From the NCBI RefSeq assembly GCF_027887165.1, contig NC_077232.1, positions 5,796,410 to 5,860,409 of the forward strand: a stretch of 64,000 nucleotides of DNA, given 5' to 3'. This document shows, one piece after another, positions 39,690 through 51,429 of this stretch. Position numbers and translations under genes: made by a program. The notes below the pieces were generated by a model, which searched no databases, had not been told where the DNA came from, and saw only the letters and a list, made by a program, of their open reading frames with translations. Numbering within the stretch: the stretch's first letter is position 1; every line of letters begins with the position of its first letter. The DNA is from Monodelphis domestica (lineage: Eukaryota; Chordata; Mammalia; Didelphimorphia; Didelphidae).

Positions 39690-40325
39690 CAGCACCACCC
39701 CTCCACACACTCACATGCACTCTCTCACACACTTACACACTCAATCACACACTTATTCACACTCACAGTCACACACTCACACACACTTTCACAATCACAT
39801 ACACTCACACACACTCTCACACTCTTACACACTTACTCATACTCACACACTCGCAATCACACATACTCTCACACTCACTGTCTCACACTCTTACACACAC
39901 AGTCATACACTCATACTCACACACTTACACATTCACACTTTCACAACCACACACTCATACACTCACACTTACACAGTCTCTCACACTCTTACACACTCAC
40001 ACTCACACTCACACTCACACTCACACACACATACTCTCACACACTCACATACACTCACAGTCTCACTCTTACACACAGTCATACTCATACTCACACACTT
40101 ACACATTCACACTTTCACAACCACACACTCATACACTCACACTTACACAGTCTCTCACACTCTTACACACTCACACTCACACTCACACACACATACTCTC
40201 ACACACTCACATACACTCAGTCTCACACTCTTACACACACACAGTCATACACTCATACTCACACACTTACACATTCACACTTTCACAATCACACACACAT
40301 ACTCACAGTCTCACACACTCACACC
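39690..40325 (+). repeat. About 640-bp CA-rich minisatellite (ACTCAC type) in a CARNS1 intron
   Basis: Degenerate units of CACACT, CACTCA and ACTTACACA fill the block. A higher-order unit of about 170 bp is visible: ACATTCACACTTTCACAA recurs starting near 39929, 40103 and 40271. The array keeps all three plus-strand frames open for 250 codons or more, so long Ser/His/Thr frames here are artefacts. It sits between CARNS1 exon 1 and the candidate micro-exon. Confidence 0.9.
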
Positions 40326-41013
40326 TCTGGATTCCATTCCCGATGCCCAGCCCTGGCTCTGACTGGCCGGAGCCCGGAGAGGAGGGGCTGGGGGAGGGCT
40401 GCCAGTATGTACTGCTTGCTGGAGAGGCAGCCAGCAGGGTCATTCCTGTGCCTAAGGCTGAGCAGCCAGGGGCTGGGGAGGAGAGGGTGGCTGGGACTGG
40501 GGCCAGGGCAGGGGTGGCATTGCATGACCCTGACACCCAAGGGCCCCCAGGCTGAAGCTCCAGACACCAGCCTCAGGGCCAGAGAGCTGGCACCAGGCTC
40601 TCTGATGCCAGGCTGCTGCCCAGACCTGGGGCCACCCTCAGGGGCATTTCTGAAGGCTGAGCTAAGTCCAGGAAATAAGGGCAGAGGCGCATCCCTGGGC
40701 TTAGATGGCAGACACTTGTAACCCGGGACAAGGCGACTGGGCTGGGAATCTGCACTTCTGGGTCCCCTGCCTGGGTCACACACGAGGCCAAGCTGCCTCA
40801 GGGAGCCTCAGTGGGTGAGTAGGAGGACCCAGGGGCGAGGGCGGGGCTGCCTCCTCACGGGGACCCCCGCCTTGTTTTCTGGGTCTCAAGCATGTCCGGG
40901 TGGGCTCCCTAGCCTCCCCCGCCTCCAGCCCCCAGGGCCCTGCCTGGCCCCCCCTCCGCGCTCCCACCCTCTCCCCTCCTCGAGCCCCGGGCAGGCAGGG
41001 GCGCCAGGGGTAC

Positions 41014-41090
41014 CTGGGTGAGCAGGGGGCGGCGCGGCTCGCTGGCCGGGCGGGGCTGGCCGGGGCTGCCCTGTGCTTGGTACCAATGGC
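41014..41090 (-). other. CARNS1: CARNS1 exon 1 (non-coding, predicted)
   Basis: The region runs from about 25-30 bases after the TATA box to a strong donor, CACCCAG|GTACCC (exon end at 41014). It has no ATG. The exact transcription start is inferred from TATA spacing. Confidence 0.55.
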
Positions 41091-41112
41091 CGGGGATTAG
41101 AGGCTCTCAGGC

Positions 41113-41121
41113 TTTATATAG
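41113..41121 (-). promoter_or_regulatory. CARNS1: CARNS1 TATA box, with upstream E-boxes
   Basis: The minus strand reads CTATATAAAG, a canonical TATA box. Upstream in gene sense lie an E-box CACCTG (41193-41198) and CACGTG (about 41203-41208). A TATA promoter with E-boxes suits a muscle/brain-restricted gene; factor binding is inference. Confidence 0.65.
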
Positions 41122-41129
41122 CCCTGCAG

Positions 41130-42415
41130 CGGGGCATGCCCAGTGCCAGGGAGGGCGGGGAGGGCTCGGGCCGGGCGGGGCTCCTGAGGGACCAGGTGCG
41201 GGCACGTGGCTCGGGCCGGGAAGGGCCCCGCAGACACCCCTGTCCCATTCCCGGCTCTCCCGGTGCCTCTGGGGCAATGCACACCGCGAGAGCGCCGAGC
41301 CGGCCGCCTGGGAGCCTAAGCGGAGGGGAGAGACTGAGAGGCAAAGGGAGGGAGAGAGACCTGGACCGAGAAGATCCCGAGAGAGCAGCGAAAAGTGAGG
41401 GGGGAGGGGCGGGGGGGGGGCACCGGGAGAGGCCGAGATGTGAGGAGTCCGAGAGAAAAGAGAGACAGCGCTGGGCAGCCAGAGACCCATCGGAACCCGA
41501 GGGAAGAGGAGGGCGGGCGGGCGGGCGGGAGGGAGGGAGGGAGGGAGGATGGATCCGACCCGGAGAGGCTGGTACAGGTCCCCCTCCCCTCGTCTTCCTT
41601 CCCTCCCCCCAAAGGAGGCCACCGAAACAGAGACGCATTGTTCGGGACAAGCAGTCACACAGCCCCAGAGACGAGGCCGGCTCCCACTCCCCAGGGGCAC
41701 AGCTATGGAAACCAAGTTCTGGCCGGAGGCCCGCAGAGGCAGCTCAGGGAGCCTGGCACAAACACGGTCACCCAGCAGGTCGGTGGCGGCTCCAGGCTAG
41801 AGCCCACGCCTCCTGCAGCCCGGGCCAGGGCACCCCTTTGAGAAAGAGCACCCCCTCCCCCAGCGCAGCCGCCTTCTCCCCAAGGTCGTCGGGGCCCCAC
41901 CCAGGGATTTTCTTAGAGGAGAGGACCAGCTGCCGCGGCCCGCCCCCCCCCCCCCCCCCCCCAGCGCTGGCAAAGTCTGTGGGACCCGTCTGGAGCTGGT
42001 CACCAGGCCAGGCCAGGCACTCCCCAAGAATGGGCTGGAGCCCGAGCTCTAACAGCCCGATCCTCTCGCCAGGACTTCCCTGCTGGTGGCTCTCCCTTCC
42101 AGGGTCCAACAGGGTGCAGGGTGGCTCTGGGGCTCTTCACAAAAATGCTCCCAAACACCAGCCAATGGGTGCCCCCTCCCTAAAGGGCCTCAAGCAAAGG
42201 CAGGTCTACAGAAATTCTGCCCTTAGAGAGTCTCCAAGGTCCCCTCCAGGCAAAGGCAGGTTAATTGACTCCTTTTAGGGACTCATCACAGCTCTCAAAA
42301 AAGCAGGGGAAAGAGGAGCAGATTTCTGGAGGAGCCCAGGGGAAGGCTCCCTGTCTTAGGGATCAGAGGATCTGGGTTCCAATCTTACCTTGACCATTTA
42401 ATACTCTTTAAGCCT
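41130..42415. other. GC-rich region upstream of CARNS1, no gene seen
   Basis: CpG-rich to about 41560, with GGGC/GGGA runs and a poly-C run of about 21 at 41942-41962. Long open frames on both strands (for example plus 41073-42278) come from base composition and lack any domain. Confidence 0.5.
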
Positions 42416-42417
42416 TC

Positions 42418-43062
42418 TTTTTCTTTCTTTTTTTTAGTCAATTTAGAACATTATTCCTTGCTTAGAAGAACCATATTCTTTCCCTCCCCACCCCCTTCCC
42501 ATAGCCCATGAGCAATTCCACTGGGTATTACATGTGTCCTTGATCAGAACCTATTTCCATGTTGTTGTTTGCACTAGGATGTTCATGTAAAGTCTACCTC
42601 CCCAGCCATATCCCCTTGACTCATGTATTGAAGCAGTTGTTTTTCTTCAGTGTTTCTACTCCCACAGTTCTTCCTCTGAATGTGGATAGTGTTCTTTCTT
42701 GTAGATCCCTCCGGGTTGTTCAGGGTCATTGCACTGCCACTAATGGAGAAGTTCATTACATTCAATTGTGCTACAATGTATCTATCTCTGTGCATAATGT
42801 TCTCCTGGTTCTGCTCCTTTCACTCTGCATCAGTTCCTGGAGGTCATCCCAGTTCACATGGAATCCCTCCAGTTCATTATTCCCTTGAGCACAATAGTAT
42901 TCCATCACCAACATATACCACAATTTGTTCTGCCCTTCCCCAATTGAAGGGCATCCCCTCATTTTCCAATTTTTGGCCACCACAGAGAGCAGCTATGAAT
43001 GTTCTTGTACAAGTCTTTTTCCTTATTATCTCTTTGGGGTACAAACCCAGCAGTGCTATGTG
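42418..43062 (-). mobile_element. L1 3' fragment (5'-truncated)
   Basis: Minus-strand L1 with T run at left, 3' UTR, then the end of ORF2 (minus-strand HVNWDDLQELMQSERSRTRR). A short flanking duplication AGCCTTC is visible at both ends. Confidence 0.85.
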
Positions 43063-43075
43063 AGCCTTCATTTTC

Positions 43076-43612
43076 TTATCTATAGGGCAGCCTCTGAGGT
43101 TTCTTTCCAGCTGTTAATCCTGTGAATTTTCAAAGGCATCTTGGGGCAGTGGAATTTCTGGCTCTCTGGGACATTAATACCCTAGGCAGGGCTAGATTAA
43201 AGTCAAGACCTGGGTTTGAATCTTGGATCTTCTACTTAATACATGTGTGACTTGGCACCTCATTTCCCTCATCTGTAAAATGGGGAGTTGTAATGGATCA
43301 TATCTCAGCTTTCCCAGACTCACTAGACCCCCAGAGGACCCCAGCTCCAGCCAGTCAATCAAGGAGCATTCTTTGTGTAAGGGGAGGGGAAGGGTTATTT
43401 TTAAAGGGTTGGACTTGATTACTTAAGAGTGTGGTCATCAGGAATTTAATCAATTCCAAAGAGATTTTATTTACAAAATGCAGAAAGAGTGAAGGAAGAA
43501 ATCAGAGAGAGGATAAGGTAAGATATCCAGCCTGAGAACCAAGTAATTTACTTCCGGCCCCTCCTGGCAGGGAAAATTAGTTTAAACCGAGGAACCAGGA
43601 AGTGTCTCTCAA
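43076..43612. other. Intergenic, nothing firmly recognised
   Basis: A MIR-like stretch near 43205-43290 (GGGTTTGAATCTTGG, then CTCATCTGTAAAATGGGG) is the only repeat seen. Confidence 0.4.
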
Positions 43613-43627
43613 GAGTAGGTCTCTCCA

Positions 43628-43841
43628 GGGGGCAACTGGGTGGCTCAATTGGATTGAGAGTCAGGCTTAGAGATGGGAGGTCCTGGGTTCAAATCTGGCC
43701 AAAGACACTTCCCAGATGTGTGACCCTGGGCATGTCACTTCACCCCCATTGCCTAGCTCTTATCACTCTTCTGCCTTGGAACCAATACACACTACTGACT
43801 CCAAGACTGAAGGTAAGGGTTTAATTTAAAAAAAAAAAATA
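43628..43841 (+). repeat. Marsupial SINE with target duplication
   Basis: Complete plus-strand copy with an A-rich tail. The sequence AGTAGGTCTCTCCAG repeats on both sides. Confidence 0.9.
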
Positions 43842-44247
43842 AAAGTAGGTCTCTCCAGAGAATAGTTTTTCAGAAAAATCCAGCAGTTAAGAGTCAGCCT
43901 TTTACTCACCAAGTGTCAGTCCAGGCAGCAGATTCTTCTGCCCCTCTTCACCAGCCTCAACTCGAAAGCATAAAGAATTCCTCCAGGCTCCACTTCCAAA
44001 AACTGAAGAACTCTCTTACAGGAAGTAACAGCTCCTTTTCAAGACGCTTCTTTTCTGTCACTTCCTGTCTTCCTCTAATTCTACATCTACCAATCACAGC
44101 TGTCTCTCTGCTCTAGGACGGCCCAGAAGGTAGTCAGTGGATTCTGATTCGGCACCCACTATCGCACACGTGGGTCACTGACCTCCCACTTCATGATTAA
44201 GTGGGATATTTGCACCTTTGGTGATTAGATCTAAATGGGCAGATCTT

Positions 44248-45413
44248 GTGAGATTTAAAACAGTGAAGCCCATAAACTGTAGTGAGTTAAAATGGTTGAG
44301 GTTATAAATTGTGATAGATATAAGAGTGGGTGAGTAAATTTGACCGCAGAAAATATGTTTCACTACAGTGTCTTGGTTTTTAAATCAAATATAAGGTGGT
44401 CACCAGGGAATATATTCCCAATTATGAATATACCCAAGTCAACTGGGTTTTATAGAGATTTTAAATTAATAATACAATAAGTAATTAAAGGAAAGAGAGA
44501 AAAAGGAAATAAATATGAAGAGCCTTAAGCCAACATGGCCTAGACCTGAGTCTTAAGAGAGAGAATCAGTCAGTCAGTCTTTTAACACTCACCACAAGGT
44601 CTGCCTAAACAAGGATTCTAGTGACACCAGGCCAGCTTCATCTCAGCTGACTTCACCAGAGAGCCTTCCAGCCAGAGACTGTTCCAAAGGGCCTCTCTCC
44701 AGAGCCTCCAGAGGGACAGAGTCCCCTTAGAGGAGCTCCAACAAGAACTCCTTAGAGACTGTCCTCCAAGAGCTTCCCTTCTCCAGAGCCTCTCTCAAGA
44801 GATTCTTCCCAAGCGGTCCTCATCAGAGATCCTCCAAAAGGAATTCCTTCTCCAAAAGGATATATCTCCTCAAGAGATTCTGCTTTTTCTTATATAGGGG
44901 TTTTTCTCCCATGTCACCTCCCCTAAGTCCCTACATCTACCAATCACTGTAGACGCTTTCCAAAGGACTGCCCATCTGAATTCCTGCTAAGTCGACCAAT
45001 CTCCTCAGTTAAGTCTGAATCAGAAAAAATGCTGCTGTGTCGACCAATCTCCTCAGTAAGTCTGAACTAGAGAAAACACAGCTGAGTCAACTAATCTCAT
45101 CAAGAGAAAACTTGCCCGACCCTTTTAGGTACCTAGCATCCCATTGTATCAATTCTAAAAATAGGCCTGGCTCAAAGAACTCCTTGCCTTATTATAAGCA
45201 TGGGTCCAAGTACTTTCATTGTTTAGCAAGGAGTTTTCTCCCCTAAAGCAGTCTTAAGTACGGGTGGAGTAGAGGTCCTCCCATTTCTGATCCTGGCAAG
45301 TTCTCACATCAAAATGGGGAATGTTTCTCAGTAGGGAATTTGTTCTGATTAAGAATTCACCGATGGGGAAATTTTTAACATTCTCAAGTCTGAGAGATTT
45401 CAAGATTCACAAT
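44248..45413 (-). mobile_element. Solo LTR (family A copy 2)
   Basis: TGTGAGATTT at the left and ATTCACA at the right mark its ends. On the minus strand, CCCTATATAAG near 44890 looks like its TATA box, so transcription sense is minus. It is related to the copies at 21377-22498 and 45913-46827. Three arrays of CCAGAG/CTCCAAGAG-type text lie in its middle. A solo LTR, no coding part. Confidence 0.75.
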
Positions 45414-45912
45414 CTTCATACTTAACTTTTCAGTATCCTGTTTACACTTATGAGGATTAAATCTAAAAATAGTGGGAGGGGGGACAATTTAATCTTCACA
45501 ATCAGGGGAGAGTTAAGTATTTTCATTGTTATAATCAGGGGAGAATTAACTGTAATCTTCACATTTGCTACTCCTTGTCTTCCCATCTCTTCGCCCTACT
45601 TCCCCAAGCTGCCAGGCAGAAAGCCAAGAGCACTTTCTTAGTTAGGTTGATTGCTCCACCTGGCCCAGGCCCTGGCCATGGTGCTGCCCTCCACAGGCAG
45701 ACACTGAAAGAACGCTCACCTCAGAGCTTCCAGTCCATTGGAGCAGAAATGCCCCCAAAGAGGCCATCAGAGCTGGGAAACCTACTTTACATGGCAGCCC
45801 TTTCCATTCTTGGACAGTGTTAACTTTTTCCTGATCTCAAACTTTGATTCCCTTTTCTCCTGTTACCATCCCCTGTCCTTAAGCCCTTGGGCTAAACAGT
45901 ACCAGTTTGTCC
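45414..45912. other. Spacer between two opposed solo LTRs
   Basis: About 500 bp. A unit near AATCAGGGGAGA(G/A)TTAA occurs twice (about 45500 and 45535). No gene seen. Confidence 0.4.
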
Positions 45913-46827
45913 TGTAAACCTTAAAATTTCCCAGACCCTACTTTATAAGATTGGATTAAGACCATTCCCCATTTGGGCAGTGAACTCTACTTAAAGCAGG
46001 AATGTGAGAATTCTACTTTACCTACTTGGGTCTGCCCTAGGGGAAGATAAAGTTGTAAACTCTTTTCTGAACAATGAAAAGTACTGAAACCCAGACTTTT
46101 CTTAAGCTAAGTACCTATAAAGGTCAAGCAACTTGTGAATTTACAAGGAACAAAGAACTGGAAAACTTACTCAGAGCTTTCCTGGTGTGAATTGCTCAAA
46201 AATCCACACCTTCTTAGGTGTGGACTAAGAATGGGCGGTCCTTTAGAAACATCTACAGTGATTGGTAGATGTAAGGACTTAGGGGAGGTGACAGAGGAAA
46301 TTTTGCCCTTAAAAATAAGAGCTCAGGGAAGAGCTGAGGAGTGATTCTGAAACATTCAGATTGGAGAGACTCATTCTGAGGAGACTGATTCTGAAACATT
46401 CAGATGGAGGAGGGAGCTGGTGAAAGCAGCTGAGATGCTGCTGGCCTGGTGTCATTAGAAATCCTTACTTAGACAGATCTTATGGTGAGTTATAAAAAAC
46501 TGACTGATCTCTTTTAAGACTCAGGTCTAGGCCATATTGGCTTGAGGCCCTTCATACTTATTCCTTTCTTACTCTCTCTCTCTTTCTTTGATTACTCATT
46601 GTATTGTTAATTAAAATCTCTATAAAACCCAGTTGACTTGGGTATTTGAATAATTGGGAATATTTCCCTGGCGACCACCTTATATTTGATTTTAAACCCA
46701 AGACACTGTAGTGAAACATATTTCTGCAGTCAAATTTACTCACCCTCTCTTATATCTATCACAATTTATATCTTCCACCATTTTAACCACTACAGTTTAA
46801 GACCTCAACCATTTTAAATCTCACAGT
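45913..46827 (+). mobile_element. Solo LTR (family A copy 3), inverted relative to copy 2
   Basis: It begins TGTAAACCTT and ends AATCTCACA, and is the reverse complement of copies 1 and 2 over most of its length (TGATTGGTAGATGTA, then GGGAATATTTCCCTGG). Confidence 0.75.
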
Positions 46828-46834
46828 CCTTAGG

Positions 46835-47045
46835 GTGGCCAGGTGGCACAAGGGACAGAGGCTTAGACCTTGAGTCAGGAAGATAGACCTGGGTTCTAAT
46901 CCAGTCTCAGACACTAGGTAGGTAGGTCCCTGGGGCAAGGTGCATCCCCTCTGTCTGCCTTGGTTTCCTTATCAGAAAAATTAGGAAAATAATGGTACCT
47001 ACCTCCCAAGACTGTTGTGAGGATCAAATGAGATAAAGTCTTATT
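46835..47045 (+). repeat. CORE-SINE (marsupial MAR/Ther type)
   Basis: Head GGTGGCACAAGGGACAGAG, B-box GGGTTCTAATCC, tail GTTGTGAGGATCAAATGAGA. Confidence 0.7.
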
Positions 47046-47054
47046 TTATTTATT

Positions 47055-47206
47055 TATTTTTAAAAACCCTGACCTGTTTTAGAAGTGATACTATGTGTTG
47101 GTTCCAAGGCAGAAGAGGTAAGGGCTAGCAATGGGGGTCAAGTGACTTGCCCAGAGTTACACAGCTGGGAAGTGTCTGAGGTCACATTTGAACCCAGAAC
47201 CTCCTG
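47055..47206 (-). repeat. Marsupial SINE, partial
   Basis: Minus-strand copy lacking the head. It is followed by an L1 3' UTR-like fragment at about 47210-47400. Confidence 0.75.
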
Positions 47207-47537
47207 CATATTTTATTTTTATGTGACAAAATTTCATTTTCCCAATTACATATAATAACAATATTCTACTACATTTTCCTGAAGTTATAAGCTCTAAATG
47301 ATCTCCCTCCCTCCCCCTTCTTGGAAATGGTGAATGATTTGATCTGGATTATACATGTATTATCATGCAAAACACTTCTGTACTGGTCAGTGTTGGAAGA
47401 GCTCACCCAGACAAAATGAAAACCCTGAGATAGAGCCATCAATCCATGGCTGTGAAAGTCAGTCTGATTGTCGGATTTGATCTAAATCCATCTTTTCCTG
47501 AAGGTAGAGAGCATTCCCTGTCAGAAGTCCTTCAGAG

Positions 47538-47740
47538 GAAGCAACTGGGTGGCTGGGTGGATTAAGAGTTGGGCCCAGAAACAGGAGGTCCTGGTTTAAA
47601 ATCTGGCTTTAGACACTTCCTAGCTGTGTGACCCTGGGCAAGTCACTTAACCTCGATGGCCTATCCCTTACTGCTCTTCTGCCGTAGAACTAATACCCAG
47701 TATTGATTCTAAGATGAAAGGTAAGGGTTAAAAAAAAAAA
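47538..47740 (+). repeat. Marsupial SINE with target duplication
   Basis: Complete plus-strand copy. GTCCTTCAGA flanks both ends. Confidence 0.9.
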
Positions 47741-47899
47741 GTCCTTCAGAAGTGTCCTGGATCATCATGGCTGAGAGGAGCCAATTCTTTATCACCATAA
47801 AAAGTGCAGCTAGAAATATGAGAAAATATTTTGTTTTTGGCCATTTGGAAGTAATCAAACTTGTTTTTTAGCTTTAAATTTTTTTTAATTTAATTTTTA

Positions 47900-49055
47900 C
47901 CAGGGAAGAGAGAGAATATTACAAAGTATAAAATGAATAATTTTGATTACATTAAATTAAAAAGGTTTTGTACAAATAAAACAAATGCAACCAAAATTAG
48001 AAGGGAAGCCAACAAATTGGGGGAAAATATTCATAACAAAAGCCTCTGACAAAGGTCTAATTGCTCAAATTTATAAGGAGCTAAATCAATTGTACAAAAA
48101 ACCAAGCCATTCTCCAATTGATAAATGGGCAAGGGACATGAATAGGCAGTTTTCAGATAAAGAAATCAAAACTATCAATAAGCACATGAAGAAGTGCTCT
48201 AAATCTCTTATAATCAGAGAGATGCAAATCAAAACAATTCTGAGGTACCAACTCACACCTAGCAGATTGGCTAAGGAAAGTAATGAATGCTGGAGGGGAT
48301 GAGGCAAAATTGGGACATTAATGCACTGCTGGTGGAGTTGTGAATTGATCCAACCATTCTGGATGGCAATTTGGAACTATGCCCAAAGGGTGCTAAAAGA
48401 ATGTCTGTCCTTTGATCCAGCTATAGCACTGCTGGGCTTGTTCCCCAAAGAGATAATAAGGGAAAAGACTTGTACAAAAATATTCATAGCTGCACTCTTT
48501 GTGGTGGCAAAAAAACCTGGAAAATGAGGGGCTGCCCTTCAATTGGGGAATGGCTGAACAAATTGTGATATCTGTTGGTTATGGATTGTGTTCAAAGGAA
48601 TGATGAACTGGAGGGATTCCATGTGAACTGGGACGACCTCCAGGAACTGATGCAGAGTGAGAGGAGCAGAACCAGGAAAACTTTGTACACAGACACTGAT
48701 ACATTGTAACACAACTGAATGTAACACCTTTGCTATTAGCAGCAATGCAATGACCCAGGGAAATTCTGAGGGACTTGGGAGAAAGAACGCTGTCCTCATC
48801 CAGAGAAAGAACCGTGGGAGCAGAAATGAAGAAGAAAAACATGATTGATCACATAGTTCAATGGGGATATGATTGCAGATTTGGACTTTAAATGATCACT
48901 CTATTTCAAATATTAATAATATGGAAATAAGTTTTGAACAACAATACATGTAAAACCTAGTGAAATTGCTCATCAGCTCAGAGAAGAGGGGAGAGAAAGA
49001 ACATAATCATGGAATCATGGGAAAATATTCTAAATAAATTAATTAATTGAACATT
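47900..49055 (+). mobile_element. L1 3' part, 5'-truncated (ORF2 C-terminus and 3' UTR)
   Basis: The plus strand reads ORF2 end sequence (KKCSKSLIIREMQIKTIL, HCWWSCELIQPFW, FDPAIALLGLFPKEIIREK) in one long 105-codon and a following 68-codon frame, then a 3' UTR ending AAATAAATTAATTAATT. It cannot move. Confidence 0.85.
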
Positions 49056-49079
49056 TTTAATTGAAATTTTAAAAACTTT

Positions 49080-49315
49080 TTCAGGGTTCCATGATCCATG
49101 GTGTCTCCCTCCCCTCTTCCTCCCTCCCTCCCAGAGCCAACAAGTGATTTCACTGGGTTATTCACATATTTTCCCTCAGAACCCATTTCCAAATTATTCA
49201 TCTTGGTAATAGAGTCATCTTTTAAGACCAAAGCCCCAAGTCCTTTACCTGTACAGACAAGTGATGAATCATCTGCTTTTCTTCTGCGTTTCTTCTCCCA
49301 CACTGTGAGACAATA
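49080..49315 (-). repeat. L1 3' UTR fragment
   Basis: CCATGATCCATGGTGTCTCC and TTCACTGGGTTATTCACA match the minus-strand 3' end of a marsupial L1 subtype. Confidence 0.65.
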
Positions 49316-49319
49316 TTTT

Positions 49320-50110
49320 TAAGTATTTTGTGAACTGTAGAGTACGATCTAAATGCTCCCTCTTCCTCATGGTGGGCCCTCCGAGACTTGATGGCAGTTC
49401 TCTCCCTGAGCCTTCCCTTCTCGAGGCCTCACCCCCCCACCCCCCGAAGCCAGCAGCCACTCTTCTGCCAGCATCTTCTAGAGCCCTCAGCTGCTACAAT
49501 ATGAGGAATGGCTAGGGGGATCTGGAGGAAGGTTCTCCTCTAGGAAGTGAGCAGAAAGGTCCACCTTTGGGTCATGTGCAGGACAGGTGGCAGAGGCTTG
49601 CGGAGCAGGGAAAGAAGATCTGGGGGTCTGTGTGGAGAATGAAATCTCCTTGGGCTTTTTTGTCTTAGTAACTCCCCAATCAAGGACAGAACCCAGCACA
49701 CAGTAGGTACTTAATAAATGTCCTTTGGATCATTTTGGATCCTAGCACCACCAACCTTCAGGCCTGGGGCCAGGCAGAGGCTTCTCTTAAGGACAGAAGA
49801 GAAGTCATCACTGAGGTTTGGCAGAGGACTGGAGACACCCACACTCAATCTCACCCTGGAATTCTCCACCGAGAAGTGAAGCCCCAGGTTAGATGCTGGC
49901 ACGAGTGGCCTGGGGACCTCCATCCCTGCCTGCCAGGGGCTGGGGCTTAGGATCTGTCTAGTTCCAAGCCGCCTTCAGCCCAACCTCACTCCTCCTGGGT
50001 GAGCGAAAGGTGCTCCTCCATCTGTTCTGCTGAAACTGCTCCGAGTCGAGGCTGGGGGCTCTTAGGCCACCCTCTGCCCAAAGACCCACTGGGGGAGATG
50101 TGACTGGCGA
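49320..50110. other. Intergenic, little recognised
   Basis: An L2/MIR tail (CACAGTAGGTACTTAATAAA) lies near 49700. No gene is supported. Confidence 0.4.
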
Positions 50111-50114
50111 AGAA

Positions 50115-50315
50115 GCAGAAGAACTAGCACTTGTGGGGCTCTGGAAGGTTTGCAGAGTGCATTAACCTGTTATAATACACTTGGGCCTCCTCACGTGAGT
50201 ACAGGTATGTGCTGTTATTATCTCATTTTACAGATGAAGAAACTGAGGCTGTACCACAGCTAGGAGGTGTCTGGCTAAATTTGAACTTAGGGCTTCCTGA
50301 CTGTGAGTCCACCTC
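50115..50315 (-). repeat. MIR-like SINE
   Basis: TCATTTTACAGATGAAGAAA and ATTTGAACTTAGGGCTTCCT in minus-strand order. Confidence 0.65.
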
Positions 50316-51005
50316 AAGGCCTTCAGTCCCACCCGGAGGGAGAGGAGGCACCTGACCTGCTCTCAGTCTTCTCCTCTCTCTGTCCCCCAATTGCCCCCTG
50401 TTCCTGGATGATCCTATCACTCTGCACCCGTCCCTGAATGGTCCTCACTGCTGCTGGGTCTTTCTCCATCCCTGGATCGGGGTTCTTTCATAGTAGAGGG
50501 ACTTCTTAGGCCCCTCCTATATGCCAAGCCCAGATGAATACAGTGAGGAAAGGAAGCTCATTTCTGTCCTCCTGGAGTTGGCATGGGGGAGGCAGAGGGG
50601 TACCTGAACAGTGCCAAGTCATTGCGGCAGGGGGGATCAAGGGGTACCGGGGCCCGGGGAGGCTGGAGCTGGGCCTTGGAGGAGCCCAGATTCCAACAGG
50701 GGACAGCACTCCAGGCACCAGGACAGTTTATGCAAGGGCTCCCACGTGGAAATGAATGTCCATGCATGGGACAAGTGGAGGGCCAGCCTGTACAAGGGGG
50801 ACTCTGATGACACCTGGTAGTGTACAAGGATGGCCTGAGCTGCCATAGCAATGAGTGTCCTGTCCCTGGATGTATCCAAGAAGAGTCTGGAGAATCATCT
50901 GTCACTGAAGCCTTCCATGGATGCATGTGCCAGATGATGGGAGGTTGGAACAGAGAGTTCTTGAAAATGCTGCCTATGATGTCTTGAAAAGGCTGTCTCT
51001 GATGA
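50316..51005. other. Intergenic, old repeat debris
   Basis: A part near 50800-50960 resembles the same unnamed amniote repeat seen near 39.1 kb. No gene is supported. Confidence 0.35.
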
Positions 51006-51007
51006 AG

Positions 51008-51215
51008 GAGGCAGCAAGAGGGCTCAGAGGATGGAGAGCCAGGCTTAGAGATGGGTGCATCTGGGTTCGAATCTGGCCTCAGACACTTCCTAGCTGGGTG
51101 ACCCTGGGCAAGTCACTTCACCCCAACCACTTAGCTCTTATTGCTATCTTCTGCCTTGGAACTAATACTTAGTATTGATTCTGAGATGTGTAAGAGTGAA
51201 AATTAAGAAACTGGC
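51008..51215 (+). repeat. Marsupial tRNA-derived SINE
   Basis: Plus-strand copy with GGCCTCAGACACTTCCTAGC and CTTAGTATTGATTCTGAGAT. Confidence 0.85.
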
Positions 51216-51355
51216 TGTAATCAAAAGTAGGAGAGGAAAAAGATGGGGGAATGGAAGTTGCTTTAAAAGATCTTACTTCTTGGATTTCTGGGTAATCACA
51301 CAATCCTCCCTTCAGAGGGATATATATAGATATATATATAGCTAGAATAGAGGGA

Positions 51356-51356
51356 T

Positions 51357-51405
<49 letters not shown>
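51356..51405 (+). repeat. (GATA)n microsatellite
   Basis: About 11 uninterrupted ATAG units after a TA-rich lead-in. Confidence 0.95.
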
Positions 51406-51429
51406 ATCACCCTGGGAAACATGGCTCTG

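Noticed and set aside
39586-40721. Three overlapping plus-strand open frames of roughly 260-380 codons
   Set aside because: They translate the CA-rich minisatellite into His/Thr/Ser repeats. Being open in all three frames at once shows a repeat effect, not coding.
41073-42278. Plus-strand open frame of about 400 codons upstream of CARNS1
   Set aside because: It overlaps the CARNS1 TATA box and a CpG-rich region, has no known domain, and crosses poly-C and G-rich runs.
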